Source: Moringa oleifera
Taxonomy: Eukaryota > Streptophyta > Magnoliopsida > Brassicales > Moringaceae
DNA length: 64,000 bases
Reading direction: 5' to 3'
NCBI GenBank assembly: GCA_021397835.1
Contig: JAJFZO010000049.1
Location: 8,623,001 to 8,687,000 of the forward strand
In this document: positions 47,941 through 60,589 of the stretch, piece after piece
How positions within the stretch are numbered: the stretch's first letter is position 1
Layout of the letters: each line of letters starts with the position of its first letter
Position numbers and translations under genes: made by a program
The notes under the pieces: generated by a model
Database searches by the model: none
What the model was told of the DNA's origin: nothing
What the model saw: the letters and a program-made list of their open reading frames with translations, nothing else

Positions 47941-49050
47941 AAAGATAATTTTTTATAGATACTTATTCCCCTTCGTCTCCCTTATTCTCCATTTTTGCAT
48001 CGTTGAAACTTTAAATGAACATCATCGATCAAACCCATTTCTTTACAGCATATCAAGGTCAATCTTAAAACCTTGTCGGTCGAAACTAATGGGTTTATGC
48101 AAATAATCACTGTGAAAACTCCATTAAAGACCCATACTGAGCTTTCCATCACTGAAACTCTTTCCTCACTGTCATTATGAAAGTATGGTGAAAGTATAGT
48201 ATAAATATTTTTTAATAGATATGGGCTTTAGAGCAATGTGCTTAATTTCTTAATTTTCGGCCATTGATAATAATATTTGATTATGAAATGTAGTTAAAAT
48301 TTGAAAGGTGTGTGTGGATTTAAAGACATTGTATAAATTGAAAGGTTTGTTGCAATATATATGAACAGATTGTAAAATATGTTAAAATTTATATGATCTC
48401 CATCGTCAAACTTGTAGGTCAACTCATTCAGTATTTACATCGATCTTCACTGCACATAAAAAATAGTTCAAACATTAGATTTTTTATCATATATTTTAAT
48501 CAAATTTAAAATCTTTATTATGGTGTCTAACATTTACTTTACATAATCACAAGTTTATGATAATTAATTCTTATTTTTTTATTTTTTGAGTAATTATAAG
48601 TTATTTGATTTTTGAACCATTATTAATGATTGTTTATTTATTGATTTGTTATAATTTTTTTACTGAAAAAGATTCACCGACAAACATGTACAATAAAAAA
48701 TTAAATTTTAAATATAAGTGAATTTATAATTTATTTTTAATATATAATACACTCATTTTATATTGAATATAAATATGAGTATGATGAGTTCACTGTTAAC
48801 AAATCTTTTTTACTATTCATTTTTAAAAAATTAAATAATAAATAAAAATATCATTAATTTATATTTATTATTTATTTAATATAAAATCTAAAACATTAGA
48901 AAATTATTAAGAATTTAAATGAAGTTTTAAATTTTAAAATTTAAAATAAAAAAAATAAAAAAATTATAATATCACATTTTAATAAATAAATAAATAATAA
49001 TAAAACGATACAAAGGTTAAAAATTTTAGTTAAAAAAAATCAAAAGATGG
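47941..49050. other. AT-rich DNA between duplicate segments
   Basis: If copy C and the 3' flank copy at 49051 once bordered a transporter gene, it should have been here. I see no INT4 exon remnant; the DNA is AT-rich without coding signal. Confidence 0.5.
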
Positions 49051-49222
49051 TCATTTATGTAATCAGAATGGCCCAGTCGCTTGTGATGGTTGGTATTTGT
49101 TAGGGACGTCGGGATGAATTGGACATGAGATTCTTGGTAGTTTTGCTCCATATTTTATCATTCTGATTTTTGTTGCTCTTTCTGCATTTCATCTTTCTTT
49201 CATTCTCTTGTAAAGATGGCCA
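49051..49222 (+). repeat. Second copy of the INT4 3' flank
   Basis: Aligns with 38862-39055 over its whole length with scattered substitutions and small gaps. No intact stop codon region or exon 6 sequence precedes it. Confidence 0.7.
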
Positions 49223-50346
49223 ATTCATGATGCGGCATAGGCTGGATGCAGAAGCTTCATCAGCCAAAGCTACTTTGAATGTGTAGGTTGACTGTAGAGT
49301 CTTTTCAAAGTCAAGTACAAAACAAATACCTGCTATGCCAGCTAATGGATGATTAATACTGACAAGGAAAGGAAAAAGACACAATAATCTACAGATTTGC
49401 ACCATATCTGTGGTGGGGTTGATCGGTTTTGTATGCTAGATACATGCGACAGCGACAGGCAGGAGGTCATGGGATGAACTACTTTGCATCAAATCCAACC
49501 AAATCAATAGCCCTACCACAAACCACAGCTTCTGCTTCTCTTCAAACATTTTCCCCCTCCTGCTGCAGATTTCACCTCTGCCCTCTGGCCCGGTTGGCAG
49601 CGGAGAAAGTTGGGAAAGAAAGGTCAAAACAACTTCACTCAACGTACATGTCTTAACTTATTCCGGCATGAAGCCTCAAATCACCAAAGCATGACAATAG
49701 TGAAATGCAAATCAACTGGTCAGTTCTGTATTCAAATTTCAAGAGCATGATCTGCATCTGCTCAGCAACCCATTAAATGGCCAAAATTACATTGAGGTCT
49801 GTTGTCGGTTGCAATTTGTACTGCCATGAACAAGGATCAAGAGAGACAGACAAGGAAACGTGACCATCCTCATGACCATTCCATAAAATGCGGCAACACC
49901 AGGATTCTGTATCCGAAATAGAATTCCATGATGAATAAAACAAGCTGAGCCGTGCTACCCAACAGTAGAAAGCTCAAGATAATGTTTCAAACATCAGAAT
50001 ATTCTCCATCTTCACTATGCAAAAACCATAGAATCAGTAGACGTATTAAACAGAATTTGGGTTGCCCAAAACAAAACACCAGGAAAATAACCGAATCACA
50101 TGAACCTAAAACGCACAAGGCATGCATAGGGCCTCTAGAAACCAGGGAAAAAAAGAAACCCCCAAGACCTAGTTAACAATCATACATCTAAAAGTCAGTC
50201 TCTTGCTCACTAGCCTAACCTATTCCCTCTCGTCTACAAACCAGATTTCTACACCACACTGTACAAACCACCAGAAGCACTCTCTATATATACACCAACA
50301 AACCACTTAATATGATCACCTTCCTGAGTGATTACACTAATTTCCC
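49223..50346 (-). other. 3' region of the ARM-repeat gene
   Basis: Mixed composition; the part nearest 50346 is probably the 3' UTR of the minus-strand ARM gene. No coding exon supported; short frames at 49100-49656 and 49952-50176 have no domain. Confidence 0.4.
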
Positions 50347-52061
50347 TTAAGGACTTGATGATGATGCCTCTTGCCTTGGCTCTCTAAGATAGCCAAGAAG
50401 CGTCTCTGCCTGCAAATAGCAAAAGCCAACCAGAACAGAGTCAAATTTATGGCACTGCAAAATCCCATGATGGCTTCAACTTTATGCAACATAATTCCAC
50501 AGTACTAAATCGAAAATAAGCTAAAGCAGTCGGCAAAACTGAGCTAATCAACTCCAAAAGCAAGTCAAGAAACAATATAAGATGTTCTTGACTAATCATG
50601 CCCCCAAACCAGAGACAATCCTGATTAAAAACCCATATCATGTTCACAGAGACACCTGACATAATCATACTCTAGAAAGTCTGATATGACCAAATTCAAA
50701 GCGGAAGTGAATCAGTGTCACCAGCAACTCACCTTATTCTTAGCACGAAAGCTAACACTGCCAGTCTGCGAGAGCGCCACAAGGGGAGGAATCCCGCCTT
50801 CCCTCACGAGCAAGCCACGATTCCTGACGCTATCAGCACACAGCTGCAAGAGCGTCAAGACAGCAAACTCCTTGGCTTTAATGGACCCATCTTCGATGGC
50901 CTCTACGAGAGCGGCAATACCTCCTTCGTCCACGATGGAATCCCTTCCTTCCTCGATAGCCGCCAGGCTGCTCAGGACCACCATCGCCTTCTCAGCCATG
51001 CCCGTCCCTTGCTCCGCCACCAATTCGACAAGCGGCTTCACCGCGCCGGCAATTACCGCCCTCTCCTTGTTCTGCTTCAAGGAGCACAGCTTATACAGCG
51101 TCGTCAATGCGTCTTTTTTTCCTCTGCAAGATCCATTCATCAGCAGAGACACCAGTGGTGGTATCGCCCCGCAAGCTCCGATCGAACTCTTGTTCTCTTC
51201 CAACAGAGCCAAGCTCAGCAGCGCGCAGGCTGCGTTTTGCTTGGAGGTTTCAGTTCCCGTTTTGAGAACGTAAACGAGGGATTTGATGGCCCCTGCATTT
51301 GTGATAGGCGTTTTATTCTGCTCGTGAAGCGAGAGATTTAGGAGAGCCGTCACCGCGTGCTCTTGCGTCCATGGATCGCTGCACCTGAGGAGTGGAACCA
51401 GAGCTGGGATCGCGCCGGATTCCCCGATTAGCACTCGGTTATCAGACCGGTTCTTCGCAAGGAGCCGCAATTTCGCCGCCGCGGATCGCTTCACGGCAAC
51501 TGATGGGGACTGGAGTCCGTCGATGCAGATTTTCACGGTTGGCTGGAGATCTTCCGGCGATATACTCTCGATAATCTCGGTGGAGAAGTTCTCTCTCTGC
51601 AGGAATCCAAGACAGGGCTCCGGCTCCGGCTCTGCTTCGCCGTTGTTACTGTTGTTCTCGTTTCTTGGTGCAGAATCGGGGGAGGGCAAACTGGCGAGAC
51701 GCTGCAGCTCACCTGAGATATCACTGCTACAAGCTGAGAAGTCGCTGAACGCTTGAGAAATGTCCAGAAAGTCCTCGTCCGAGGAGGAGGACTTAACGGA
51801 CTTGTTGTTTCGGGATGCGAGCTCTCCAAGCCTCATGTCGATGACGGAATCGGTAAGGTTCTCGGACAGGCATCCCGATTTATCGGGGACGGAGCTGGTG
51901 AAAGAGCAGCTGCCGTCTCTGTAGAAATTAGAGCGAACGGTGCGCATGGAACGGCCGACGTTGCGGTGGATTTTGGTGGTGGAGGCGGAAGACGAACTGC
52001 AGAAGTTTCGTGTCAAAGGAAACCGGTTGGAATTGGAATGCGAATCTTGTAAGGAAACCAT
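50347..52061 (-). CDS. Armadillo-repeat protein (At4g16490-like)
   Basis: Two exons, 52061-50733 and 50409-50347, give 463 residues; the second adds [14 protein letters not shown] and a Ser-rich end. The start is the first ATG; the open frame upstream has none. Residues 1-165 are Ser-rich and disordered, with a family segment [20 protein letters not shown] (about 95-114) followed by [14 protein letters not shown]. From about 165 to 445 there are six to seven ARM repeats, each with the GAIPxLVxLL / QExAxxALLNLS pattern. There is no U-box, so despite similarity to PUB4-type repeats it is not itself predicted to be a ubiquitin ligase; it should be a protein-binding scaffold. Best remembered match is At4g16490, adjacent to INT4 in Arabidopsis as here. 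Frame intact. Confidence 0.9.
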
Positions 52062-52099
52062 TTTTGCGTTTCTTCTTGCAAGAACAATTTTAAGAAATC

Positions 52100-52132
52100 T
52101 CAAAGTACTTCAAGCATTCAACTGAGCTTCAT
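52100..52132 (-). promoter_or_regulatory. Two abutting minimal uORFs before the ARM gene
   Basis: In the leader, ATG at 52132 gives MKLS-stop (52132-52118) and, immediately after, ATG at 52117 gives MLEVL-stop (52117-52100). The main ATG follows 38 bases later. A GA-rich (CT on the sense strand) tract lies just upstream at 52136-52157. Confidence 0.55.
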
Positions 52133-52296
52133 AGCAAGAGAGACAGAGAGAGAGACGAAAGCTGGAGAATAATATGATCGCGAGGATTTAAGGCTGGATT
52201 TAGCCACTTTGCAGTGGCTAGTGGTTTTGGTATCCGGGTGACGCTAAAATCACAGGGACTCCGCTGTAATAACGGTGACTGCAAAGGTGAATATAA

Positions 52297-52864
52297 CACG
52301 TGGTCTGTTTTGGTCGCATCAAGTCATATCAGGGTGGGTATAGAGACGACGACTTCTGTGTTTGTTCAAGATCAACGGTGGAGAATAAGGTTCTGATGTG
52401 ACAGTGGTCACCTTCATGTGTCTCGTCCGAATAGAGAACTTTTTTATGAGCAGGCGAAATTACACACGCATCCTCGGTGAACGAGTGAAATTCAGAAAGT
52501 GAGCGGGTGGCTTTTGGTTTTTTGTGAACCACAAAAAGATTCTGGCATTGTTCTGCGTCGGTGTTCACGACAAGAGTCAGCTTACAGTTGTAACATTTTT
52601 CCCGCGTGGAGGACACGTGTTGCCAGCTTGTCCTTTTCAGTAATTTTATGCAGTGACCGAGATCCAAGTATCAAACTGTGTACCATCTTAGAGAACCGTA
52701 GCCGCCCGATTAAGATCAACGGTCAAAGAGGCCTTGGATCGTTGAGCCAACTCAATTTTTTTTTTTTTACCATCAGTGCGTAGTAGAATCTGCTGGCACC
52801 AAAATAAAAGCACATCAACAGCTAGTCAGCCGCACGTGCCTGCGCTGACAAAAAGCCGCACGTG
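52297..52864. promoter_or_regulatory. G-box cluster upstream of the ARM gene
   Basis: Four perfect CACGTG motifs at 52297-52302, 52614-52619, 52833-52838 and 52859-52864, within 570 bases. The second is in GGACACGTGTTG and close to a CGCGTG, an ABRE-with-coupling-element pattern. G-boxes bind bZIP and bHLH factors in abscisic acid and light responses; such regulation of the ARM gene is inferred. Confidence 0.55.
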
Positions 52865-52869
52865 TCTAC

Positions 52870-55800
52870 CAAGCCAACATCTCGTACTGGCAAGTAGTGC
52901 CACTAGATAATCCTTAAGCAAAGGTTAATATCTATCAGCACAGTTAATCAAAAATTTAAAAATAATAATGGAAATAAATTTTTTTTAAAAAAAAAATCAA
53001 TGGGTCACCAAAAGCAGTCCTGTGGGTCTAACTCAGTCTATTAATTCTTTTAACGAGAAGCTAAATTAGGTGGCCGCTTGCTTAGGGCATAATCTTTTGT
53101 TTAATTTCTTACGTATGTGATAATTACATAATTAAAGAATGTACGATAAAAATATAATAATAATAATAATAATGATTATAGTGGAAAAAAGATCGCGGCC
53201 AGCCACTTGATTTGAATGGGATTCTATTATTTATAAGATAATGCATGGGATTAATTGTCATTGAATAAGGTGGCATGCTGAGTTGTTTAGCACCCTAACT
53301 ACACTACTTAATGTAAGATTGAAAAGATCATGTTTGTCCCTACTTACTCACTTGCCCTATTAATAAAAGTAAATACACACATTAAAAATTAAAAAGAAAA
53401 AAAACTTAGGTTACCCAATAATGCATAAATTCAGCTTCTACACGTCATTTTATTCAATAATAATACACAACATTTTAACTTATTACACCCGGTAGCCATA
53501 TTCTAAACATGAATGCATTTAATAAATATTTTGTCATTATTTTATTAATTAATATAAATTAATTAAATTATAATTTTTCACATAATTATAATAAATTAAA
53601 AAGTGTTGAAATGATAAGTACACACGGGTTAGACACAAATTTTAGTACCCACTTGGCTATGATAAAGAAGCATGGAAAAGGAAAAGTTGTGCTTGGTGTC
53701 GCGACACGCTATTAGCCACTTTTTAATGCCCCAGAGAGTGGGATTTATTAATTATATAATTAATTTTTAAAAGGCTTAGAGGGCTTAATTTTGTTGAGAC
53801 TCATCATGGTTTTGGAGACTTTAATGTGAATAGCTTTTCACAGAGTTTAAAACAGGTGTCTATGCTTGCCACCACCAGTTGTTGTAATCACCACAGTTTT
53901 ACTTTTTCTTGACATTTTTTAAAAACTTTAAGAAGGAGGATAATTCTTTTTTATTCTAAAATAAAAAATTAAATTACTTTTATATTTATATTTTAAAGAG
54001 ATTAATTTTTAAATTTAATTTAATAAATAAATAAATCTATAGATGAACATAAAAAATCTGTCTTACATTATTTTTATTTTATATTAAATAAAGATTATAA
54101 TTTTTTATAATAATAACTTTTTTTTGCATTCATAAAAAATTTTAAATCAATCGGTGTTACAATAGTTTAAAGATCTCAATTTTTTAATTTTTAAACAAAA
54201 TTTAAATTAATTTAAATTTAAATATTATATGTATAATTAATTTAATTAATATTTTGAAATAAAATATTTTAAAAAATATATTATAAAAAATTTTGAAATT
54301 CTATTGAAAATAATGAGTTAAAAATTATTAACAATTAAAAAATTAAAATAAAATATAAAATTTATTCGAGACATTTTAACTATGAAAATACTTTTAATTT
54401 TTTATACAATCGTTTAAGCTAAACATTTAATTTAAAATCAATTGAAAGATTAGATATATAATTGATGAAATGGATGTATAATAATTTAAATTAAATAATA
54501 AATATAATTAACTTTTTAATATTTATTTTAAATTTCTTAAAATAATAACTAATTTTATCTTTAATTTAAAAATTATTAACTTAAATTGTATAGGAATGAT
54601 ATTATGAAAACTTTTGAAATATTACATAAGCATAACCTCTTATTTCTAGCATATTGATTCTTACTTTACTTGTATATTCGGTAAAAACATGCTTAGTAAT
54701 CACACTTTTTTTATTTATTAGAGACTACTCACATTTTAGGTTGGAGTAACCTTTTTAATCAAGTTAATTAAATATTAAATCAATCATATGATAAAAACAT
54801 TCATGCACTTGTCCTTGTTTTTAATTTTAGGAGACCACCTAATCCATTACCAAGTTGCATGAATTAATGTTTTAATTAAGAATTATAAAGTTTTAAATTA
54901 AAACTCTAATTACAAGATTAATAAAATAAATATTATTGAATAATGATAGCATAGACCAAGGTCAGCGACCCACCTACCAAGATGTAACGTGGGATCCGAG
55001 GAAGCATCATGCTTACTAATTTCATAATCAACTTGTAAATTCGAGCGTAAATGTCAATACCCACTTTACCAAAGTTTATAATGTTGCGGGTGATGTTACA
55101 TTAAAATTAATTAAAAACTTTAGGATGTGATGATATCCATGATTAATCGTTTGACCTCCGACCCAATGGGTGCGAACATGAAAGTTCAACCTTGACTTGG
55201 CGGGTCTATGGTCACTAATTAACTTTGATTTAAAGGCACTTTTTAAGTGTTAGGAAGATGTTAATTTATTTGTAGTTCATGTGTAATGGGCACAAGGTCT
55301 ATGCATCAAGTCAATCAAATTCTTTGGACCATCTATTTCACTTTTGCTACTCAAAAAATTGGGTCCATGTGCAAGTGTGCCATAATGCTGAATTGGTTAT
55401 GGCCCAATATCATCATGCTTCTGCACGTTAAGTGTCTTATTGGATTTATATCTCCCTCTATATAATGAAAGAGTACATTATTATAACAATTAAAATGTAA
55501 AGTAAATATTTTAAAATTTTTGACCTATACCATTTTTTTTATTTTATACTTAAAAAAATATTGATCCGTTAAACTGCACATATAATATTTTAATTTATTT
55601 TAATTTAAATTTTGTAAAAAATAAAATATTTATATTCAAAAATTATTCAAATTTAAGAAGATGTGAACATCAAATTTGTTTGAGTAATTTTTTAGTCATT
55701 TTAACAAAAACAAAATTTAATGTTAACTAAAATAAAAATTAAATAAAATTAATACATTAAAATTTTAATTAAAAATAAATTGAATTTAAAGTTTTTCATA

Positions 55801-55870
55801 TGTTCTCTAAAATACAATACATAAATTGAGATTTTCCATAAATCACAAGATCTAATAATTGCATAATTCC
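52870..55870. other. AT-rich intergenic region
   Basis: No gene recognised. Includes a stretch at 54100-54400 that resembles AT-rich sequence at 14.4-14.8 and 58.5-58.9 kb. Confidence 0.55.
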
Positions 55871-56230
55871 CTATTTATCATAGCATAGTTTGTCAGGTAC
55901 GGGTCCATTGATGCCAACTACCAAAAGAAAGGGGCATGTAACATGGCACGCGGCACACGTGCGGATTGTTGACCCAAAATAAGCAAAAAGTGGTAGCCAT
56001 GGGGCTCCATCTTTCAAAAAGGAGAGGTGACCAAGACCTTCGCCAGGCAAGGGACGGTGGATTTGGGCTTTGACAGCAGCATCGGCAAAACCCCTTAGTG
56101 CTACTTTCTTGCCTTTTAACTTTTGGCTTTTGGTACCATGCGTCCATCCCAAGCATGTTACATCATAATTTACCATACCCATTATCTTCTTCTTTTTGCT
56201 TCGGTCTATAATTGACGTTAACATTAACAC
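55871..56230 (-). other. GC-richer island with an unassigned frame
   Basis: A 360-base island in an AT desert, with an open minus-strand frame of about 117 codons starting from ATG 56224. It has no recognised domain and overlaps other open frames, which argues that composition rather than coding keeps it open. It also holds a G-box (55956-55961) within GGCACACGTGCGG. Could be a promoter, a gene relic or part of a transposon. Confidence 0.3.
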
Positions 56231-59200
56231 TAAGTTTTACGTCTTAAATTTGATATAGACACCTAAAAAGTTTATATTGTTGGTATCGGCCCATAAGGCT
56301 TAAGCTTTTTCTTTGGGCTTTTTTATCTTCTTTGGGCTCTATTCACACCGATAATTTGTGATTATTTCAAAATTAGATAATACAATAAAAAATATGAATT
56401 ACTTTTTTAAGAGATAAAAGAGAACTTTTTTTTTTATAAAAAAAAGTAATGTGATGAAAAAATAATTTCACTTACACTTAAAAGCTCCCTTAACATATCA
56501 CTTGAATCTTGAATTTTTTTTTGGGTAATGTAAATCATTAAATTTTTTGTATAAAATACATAAGTCATGTCATTCAAAAAGAATTTTTACTTTGTTACTC
56601 TGATTGAAATAAATAAATTAAGATTGCTTGTAAAAAAAACCAATAAATGCTACAAATTGATATATAAGCACAAACGATACTCCACATAATATTTATTGCC
56701 CAAAACAACATATACATTGGCATTTTTATCACAGTATTAAATGACTAATTAAGCTAAGAATAATGTTTTGTTTTTTTAATGAAATGAGTTTTGAATGATA
56801 TGAGATTTAAGAGCTGAATCATATACTTGTAATGATCATACATCACGATTTATGTACCTTTAATTACAAAGATTTAGCATATATTTTATAAACATGTTTT
56901 AAAAAAATAATGAAAAACAAAAAAGAAAATGTATTAAGAGAAGTGATTTTGCAAAATGTGATGATTCCTACACAACTTAGTTTTTGAACTTATACTGTGC
57001 TAAAAAAAATTCTAATTTGTTTACCGTAGGAATTTAATAAAACTCAATTGCATATGTAATGGTCATGTCTTGCAATATAATAATGAAAAATAAAAACAGA
57101 AAATAAAATGAAAATAATAAAAGAAAACATATTTCTTTTAGGGTTTGCCATGAGATTGAAGATATGCTTAAAAAAAAAAAACTAATAGGAATCAAGATTA
57201 GCTAGAGAGGTAGAAACGGTAGGTGGGGAGTTAATTGAATCTTAGGTAGATTAGGATATAGATTAACGTCCACATCTGACTTGTATGACACTTATACCTA
57301 AAACCCATTTTTAAAATTTTTTTATAGGTAAAATGTCACACACAATATGTCACTAATATCACGAATCTTAAATGTGTCAGTCCAAGAAGTTAAATTATTA
57401 TTTTTAAGTGAAGCGGTACAATTATTTTTATAAAAGTATTATTCACATGTTCAACAAAATTAAAAAGAATATATTCATATAAAAATGTATGCATAATGTG
57501 TGTAGAAATGATGGTAGTGGGTTGACAAATTAAGGGACGTATAAGACAAGAGTTGTTGGTTATGGTTCCATTAATATATAATTTTTTTAGGGTGTTCTTT
57601 AATTGTTTGGGAAATCAAAGGCCTAACAATAAGTTACATGAACCTTGTTATAAACTTGTATATGTTTAATTTTCTCAAACACTTCTTTGTTTTTAAGGAA
57701 AAAACCATATATTTCTAATGAAATTCTAGCTGCAGTAATTTTGAAGATTAGAATTTCAAATGATAGCCAAGGATAATATAACAATAAATGAACACACACA
57801 TATATATATACACACACATAAATATAACCGTAAATATATAAAAATTTCTGAATTAAATTTATTTTTTAGTTTAAAATAAAATTGTATTTAAATTATTGTG
57901 AACAATTAAGTTATTTATTTTTGAAATGTATAAAAAGTAATTTAAATAAATTTTACATTTCATTTTGAGTCATTTATGAAATTTAAATAATTTTTAACAT
58001 ATAAGTTATTTTTTAATATTTTTTATATTTATTAATAATATAAATTTTTTAAAATAAAATTAATTATATCAAAAAGCCCTTTAAATTGATATTTATAAAA
58101 AAAATTATTCTTATGTAAGGCTTTCTGTTTGTTTGGTTTTCAAATTTCAAACTTACATTTATAAGTTTTTGTTGATGTTAATGATTTTGCACACACGTGA
58201 TATGCATGTGATTTTTGTTTATATAATTATCTTAATTTTTTTAAAGATAATATCAAAATAAATAAAATATTTTTTATCAAATTTAATAAAAATATATAAA
58301 ATATAAATATTTAAAAAATAAAAATTATTTATTTTGATAATATTTGATAGAGTATTGAGTTAATTTCATATGTAAAATTTATATAAATGAAATTTTTATG
58401 TTGAGAATCTAATAAAAATAAAAATATTAATAATGTAAATTTTTTGGTAGATAGTGATTACCTTTGATATAATTAGCTCTGAAAAAATATAAACTTATCA
58501 AAACGAATCTTATTTATCAATTTAAATCAAATTAAACTTCATCAAAAAATTTTAAATTTAAAAATTTTTTATAACAAATTTTGATTTAAATTTTTTGATA
58601 AATATAAATAAATATCAAGTTACCATTATAAAAAAATTTAAATTCTTTTAGTATTAAAATTATTTTAAAAAATATATTAAAATTATAAAAATGATTGGTT
58701 AATCAAAATTATTCAAATTTAAAGAATTAAATCGAAATAGAGTGTAAAATTTATATGAATATATTTTAACAATAAAAATATCGTTAATTTTTTATATTTA
58801 TTTTTATCAATATTTAAATAAGACAAAATTAATATATTAAAATTTATTTTGATATTTTAAAACATAAAAATAAAAATTAAATATAATTCAAAATTACATT
58901 TACATTTAGTGTAAATATAATTTGTAAATACTTTAGAGGTGTATCCCTTCACAAAACTTGGTTGGATAATAGGTTTAGGGAAGGACATAATGTTGGAAAG
59001 GAGTACTATAGTGACCCATATGCAAATAACTTTGTGAGCCAATCTTGACATCATGCTTATGTGCCCTTATGGTACAATATACTTCTAATATTCCCAATAA
59101 TTTCCAATATACTTTGGTCTCCCCAACCTTTTCCCTATTTCTCTTTTTTTTTTTCAAAAAAAAATCCACATTTCAAAATGGGTACAAATAGATAAAATCA

Positions 59201-59489
59201 CCCGTGCTTATACAATAATGTTTTTGAATTATAATTAAAAAAGATAAATCTCTTGCATGGGATGATGTTGAAATGCGTTAATCAAGCACGTAATTTGTGA
59301 TTAACCCATATTATGGAAGTAAGCCTTGCATTAAATTAGACCAAAAGATCTTGCATTTCAACTTTCCTTTTTCGGCTTAGATTCTACGGGCTTTATTTGC
59401 CTCAATTATTTTTATGATCAGAACTGCAATACTCATTTACTTTAATCTAATCGTAGATTAAGATTTTAATAAACCAGAGATTAAACTAA
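56231..59489. other. AT-rich intergenic region
   Basis: No gene recognised. A (CA)n(TA)n(CA)n microsatellite lies at 57791-57820; 58480-58860 belongs to the AT-rich dispersed repeat noted elsewhere. Confidence 0.55.
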
Positions 59490-60220
59490 CTAATACGTAC
59501 GAAGTTTCCAATACGCGGCAGGAGAGAAGGCGACAACAGGGAAAAGGACACGCTGGTGCGGCACTGCATGGGGATCTCCACAGCTTGCTGCTGGTGGAGA
59601 GGGTTTCTGGGTCCCACATTCATTAATCCAGCTGTTACGACCACGTGGCAAGCAGGTCCAATTTCGAAGCCGGTGAGGGTTCGGTTTGACTACACCCTCA
59701 ACAAGATAAAAACCTAACCCTAACAAATTCCCATCTGCTTGGACGCCCGCCGAAACGGTGCGTTTCAGAGATCTAACTCCTTTGACTCGGCCGGCTCGAT
59801 CTCTAAGCGTCTCCTCCGCGTTGACTCCGTGATGGTCTTCTCCCTTCTGACCAGCGCGTCTGCGTCGTTTGGACTTGATTAGGTATTTCAAGCACTAGGT
59901 ATTTAATGTAATCAATGCATGAACGAGAAGAACGGCAAAAACTCAAAAAAGGAAACTTCCTATAAAGAGTCTTGCAGCACTCTTAACCTCAAATCAGCAT
60001 CTGCCTCTGGATATCTCTTCACAGAATTTTGATTACATCAACTTGTAAATTTTTGGCCAAATCTTGTTGACTGTAGCCTAGCAATAAACACAACATAGGC
60101 ATGTTGAGAATTACAAGACATTTGGAGTTGGGCAAAGGCTGGTGTGAAAACGATTGGTGGTTGGAGAGAAAGTTCTGAATCTTTGTTTTTTTCCTTTTCG
60201 TTTCTCTCTCTGGTGTTAAA
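59490..60220. promoter_or_regulatory. GC-richer promoter-like island upstream of the DOMON/b561 gene
   Basis: Contains a palindromic G-box CCACGTGG (59641-59648) and AACCTAACCCTAAC (about 59712), a telo-box-like element. The 133-codon open minus frame across it has no ATG, so it is unlikely to be a gene. Confidence 0.4.
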
Positions 60221-60227
60221 GTTTCAT

Positions 60228-60234
60228 TATAAAT
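60228..60234 (+). promoter_or_regulatory. TATA box of the DOMON/b561 gene
   Basis: TATAAAT about 360 bases before the ATG at 60590, implying a leader of about 330 bases that is CT-rich and free of obvious introns. Confidence 0.5.
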
Positions 60235-60589
60235 GGAGGGAGGTGTTTCATGAGTTGTTAGCTCTGATCAAGTAAGAAGAGGGCAATTATTAAACCACTC
60301 TGATTCCCCAATAGGCTCACCAAGCAAACCTAACCCCACCCATCTTTTTTATTAACCCTGCTTTATGTCTTCCTCTTGAAGCATCTCCCTCTCATTGTTC
60401 GAGTCATTGCCATCCAGAACTAACTCCTTTCAAAGCAAAACAGCATACCAAGCATCAAAACCTCTACTTTCTTAATTTCTTGCTTGCAGCATTGACTCTC
60501 TCTTCTGGTTCTTTTCGTTTCCTCTCCTTGTTATATTCAGCTGCTGATAGCAGCAAAAGCTCTTGGATTTTCTTCTGTTACTGGGTACC

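Noticed and set aside
49100..49656. Short frames in both directions near 49.1-49.65 kb
   Set aside because: They overlap the INT4 3' flank duplicate and ARM 3' region and show no domain.
50686..51341. 195- and 208-codon plus-strand frames
   Set aside because: They are antisense shadows of the ARM-repeat coding exon.
59490..59891. 133-codon open frame on the minus strand
   Set aside because: It has no ATG, no recognisable domain, and lies in a GC-richer promoter-like island where open frames arise by composition.
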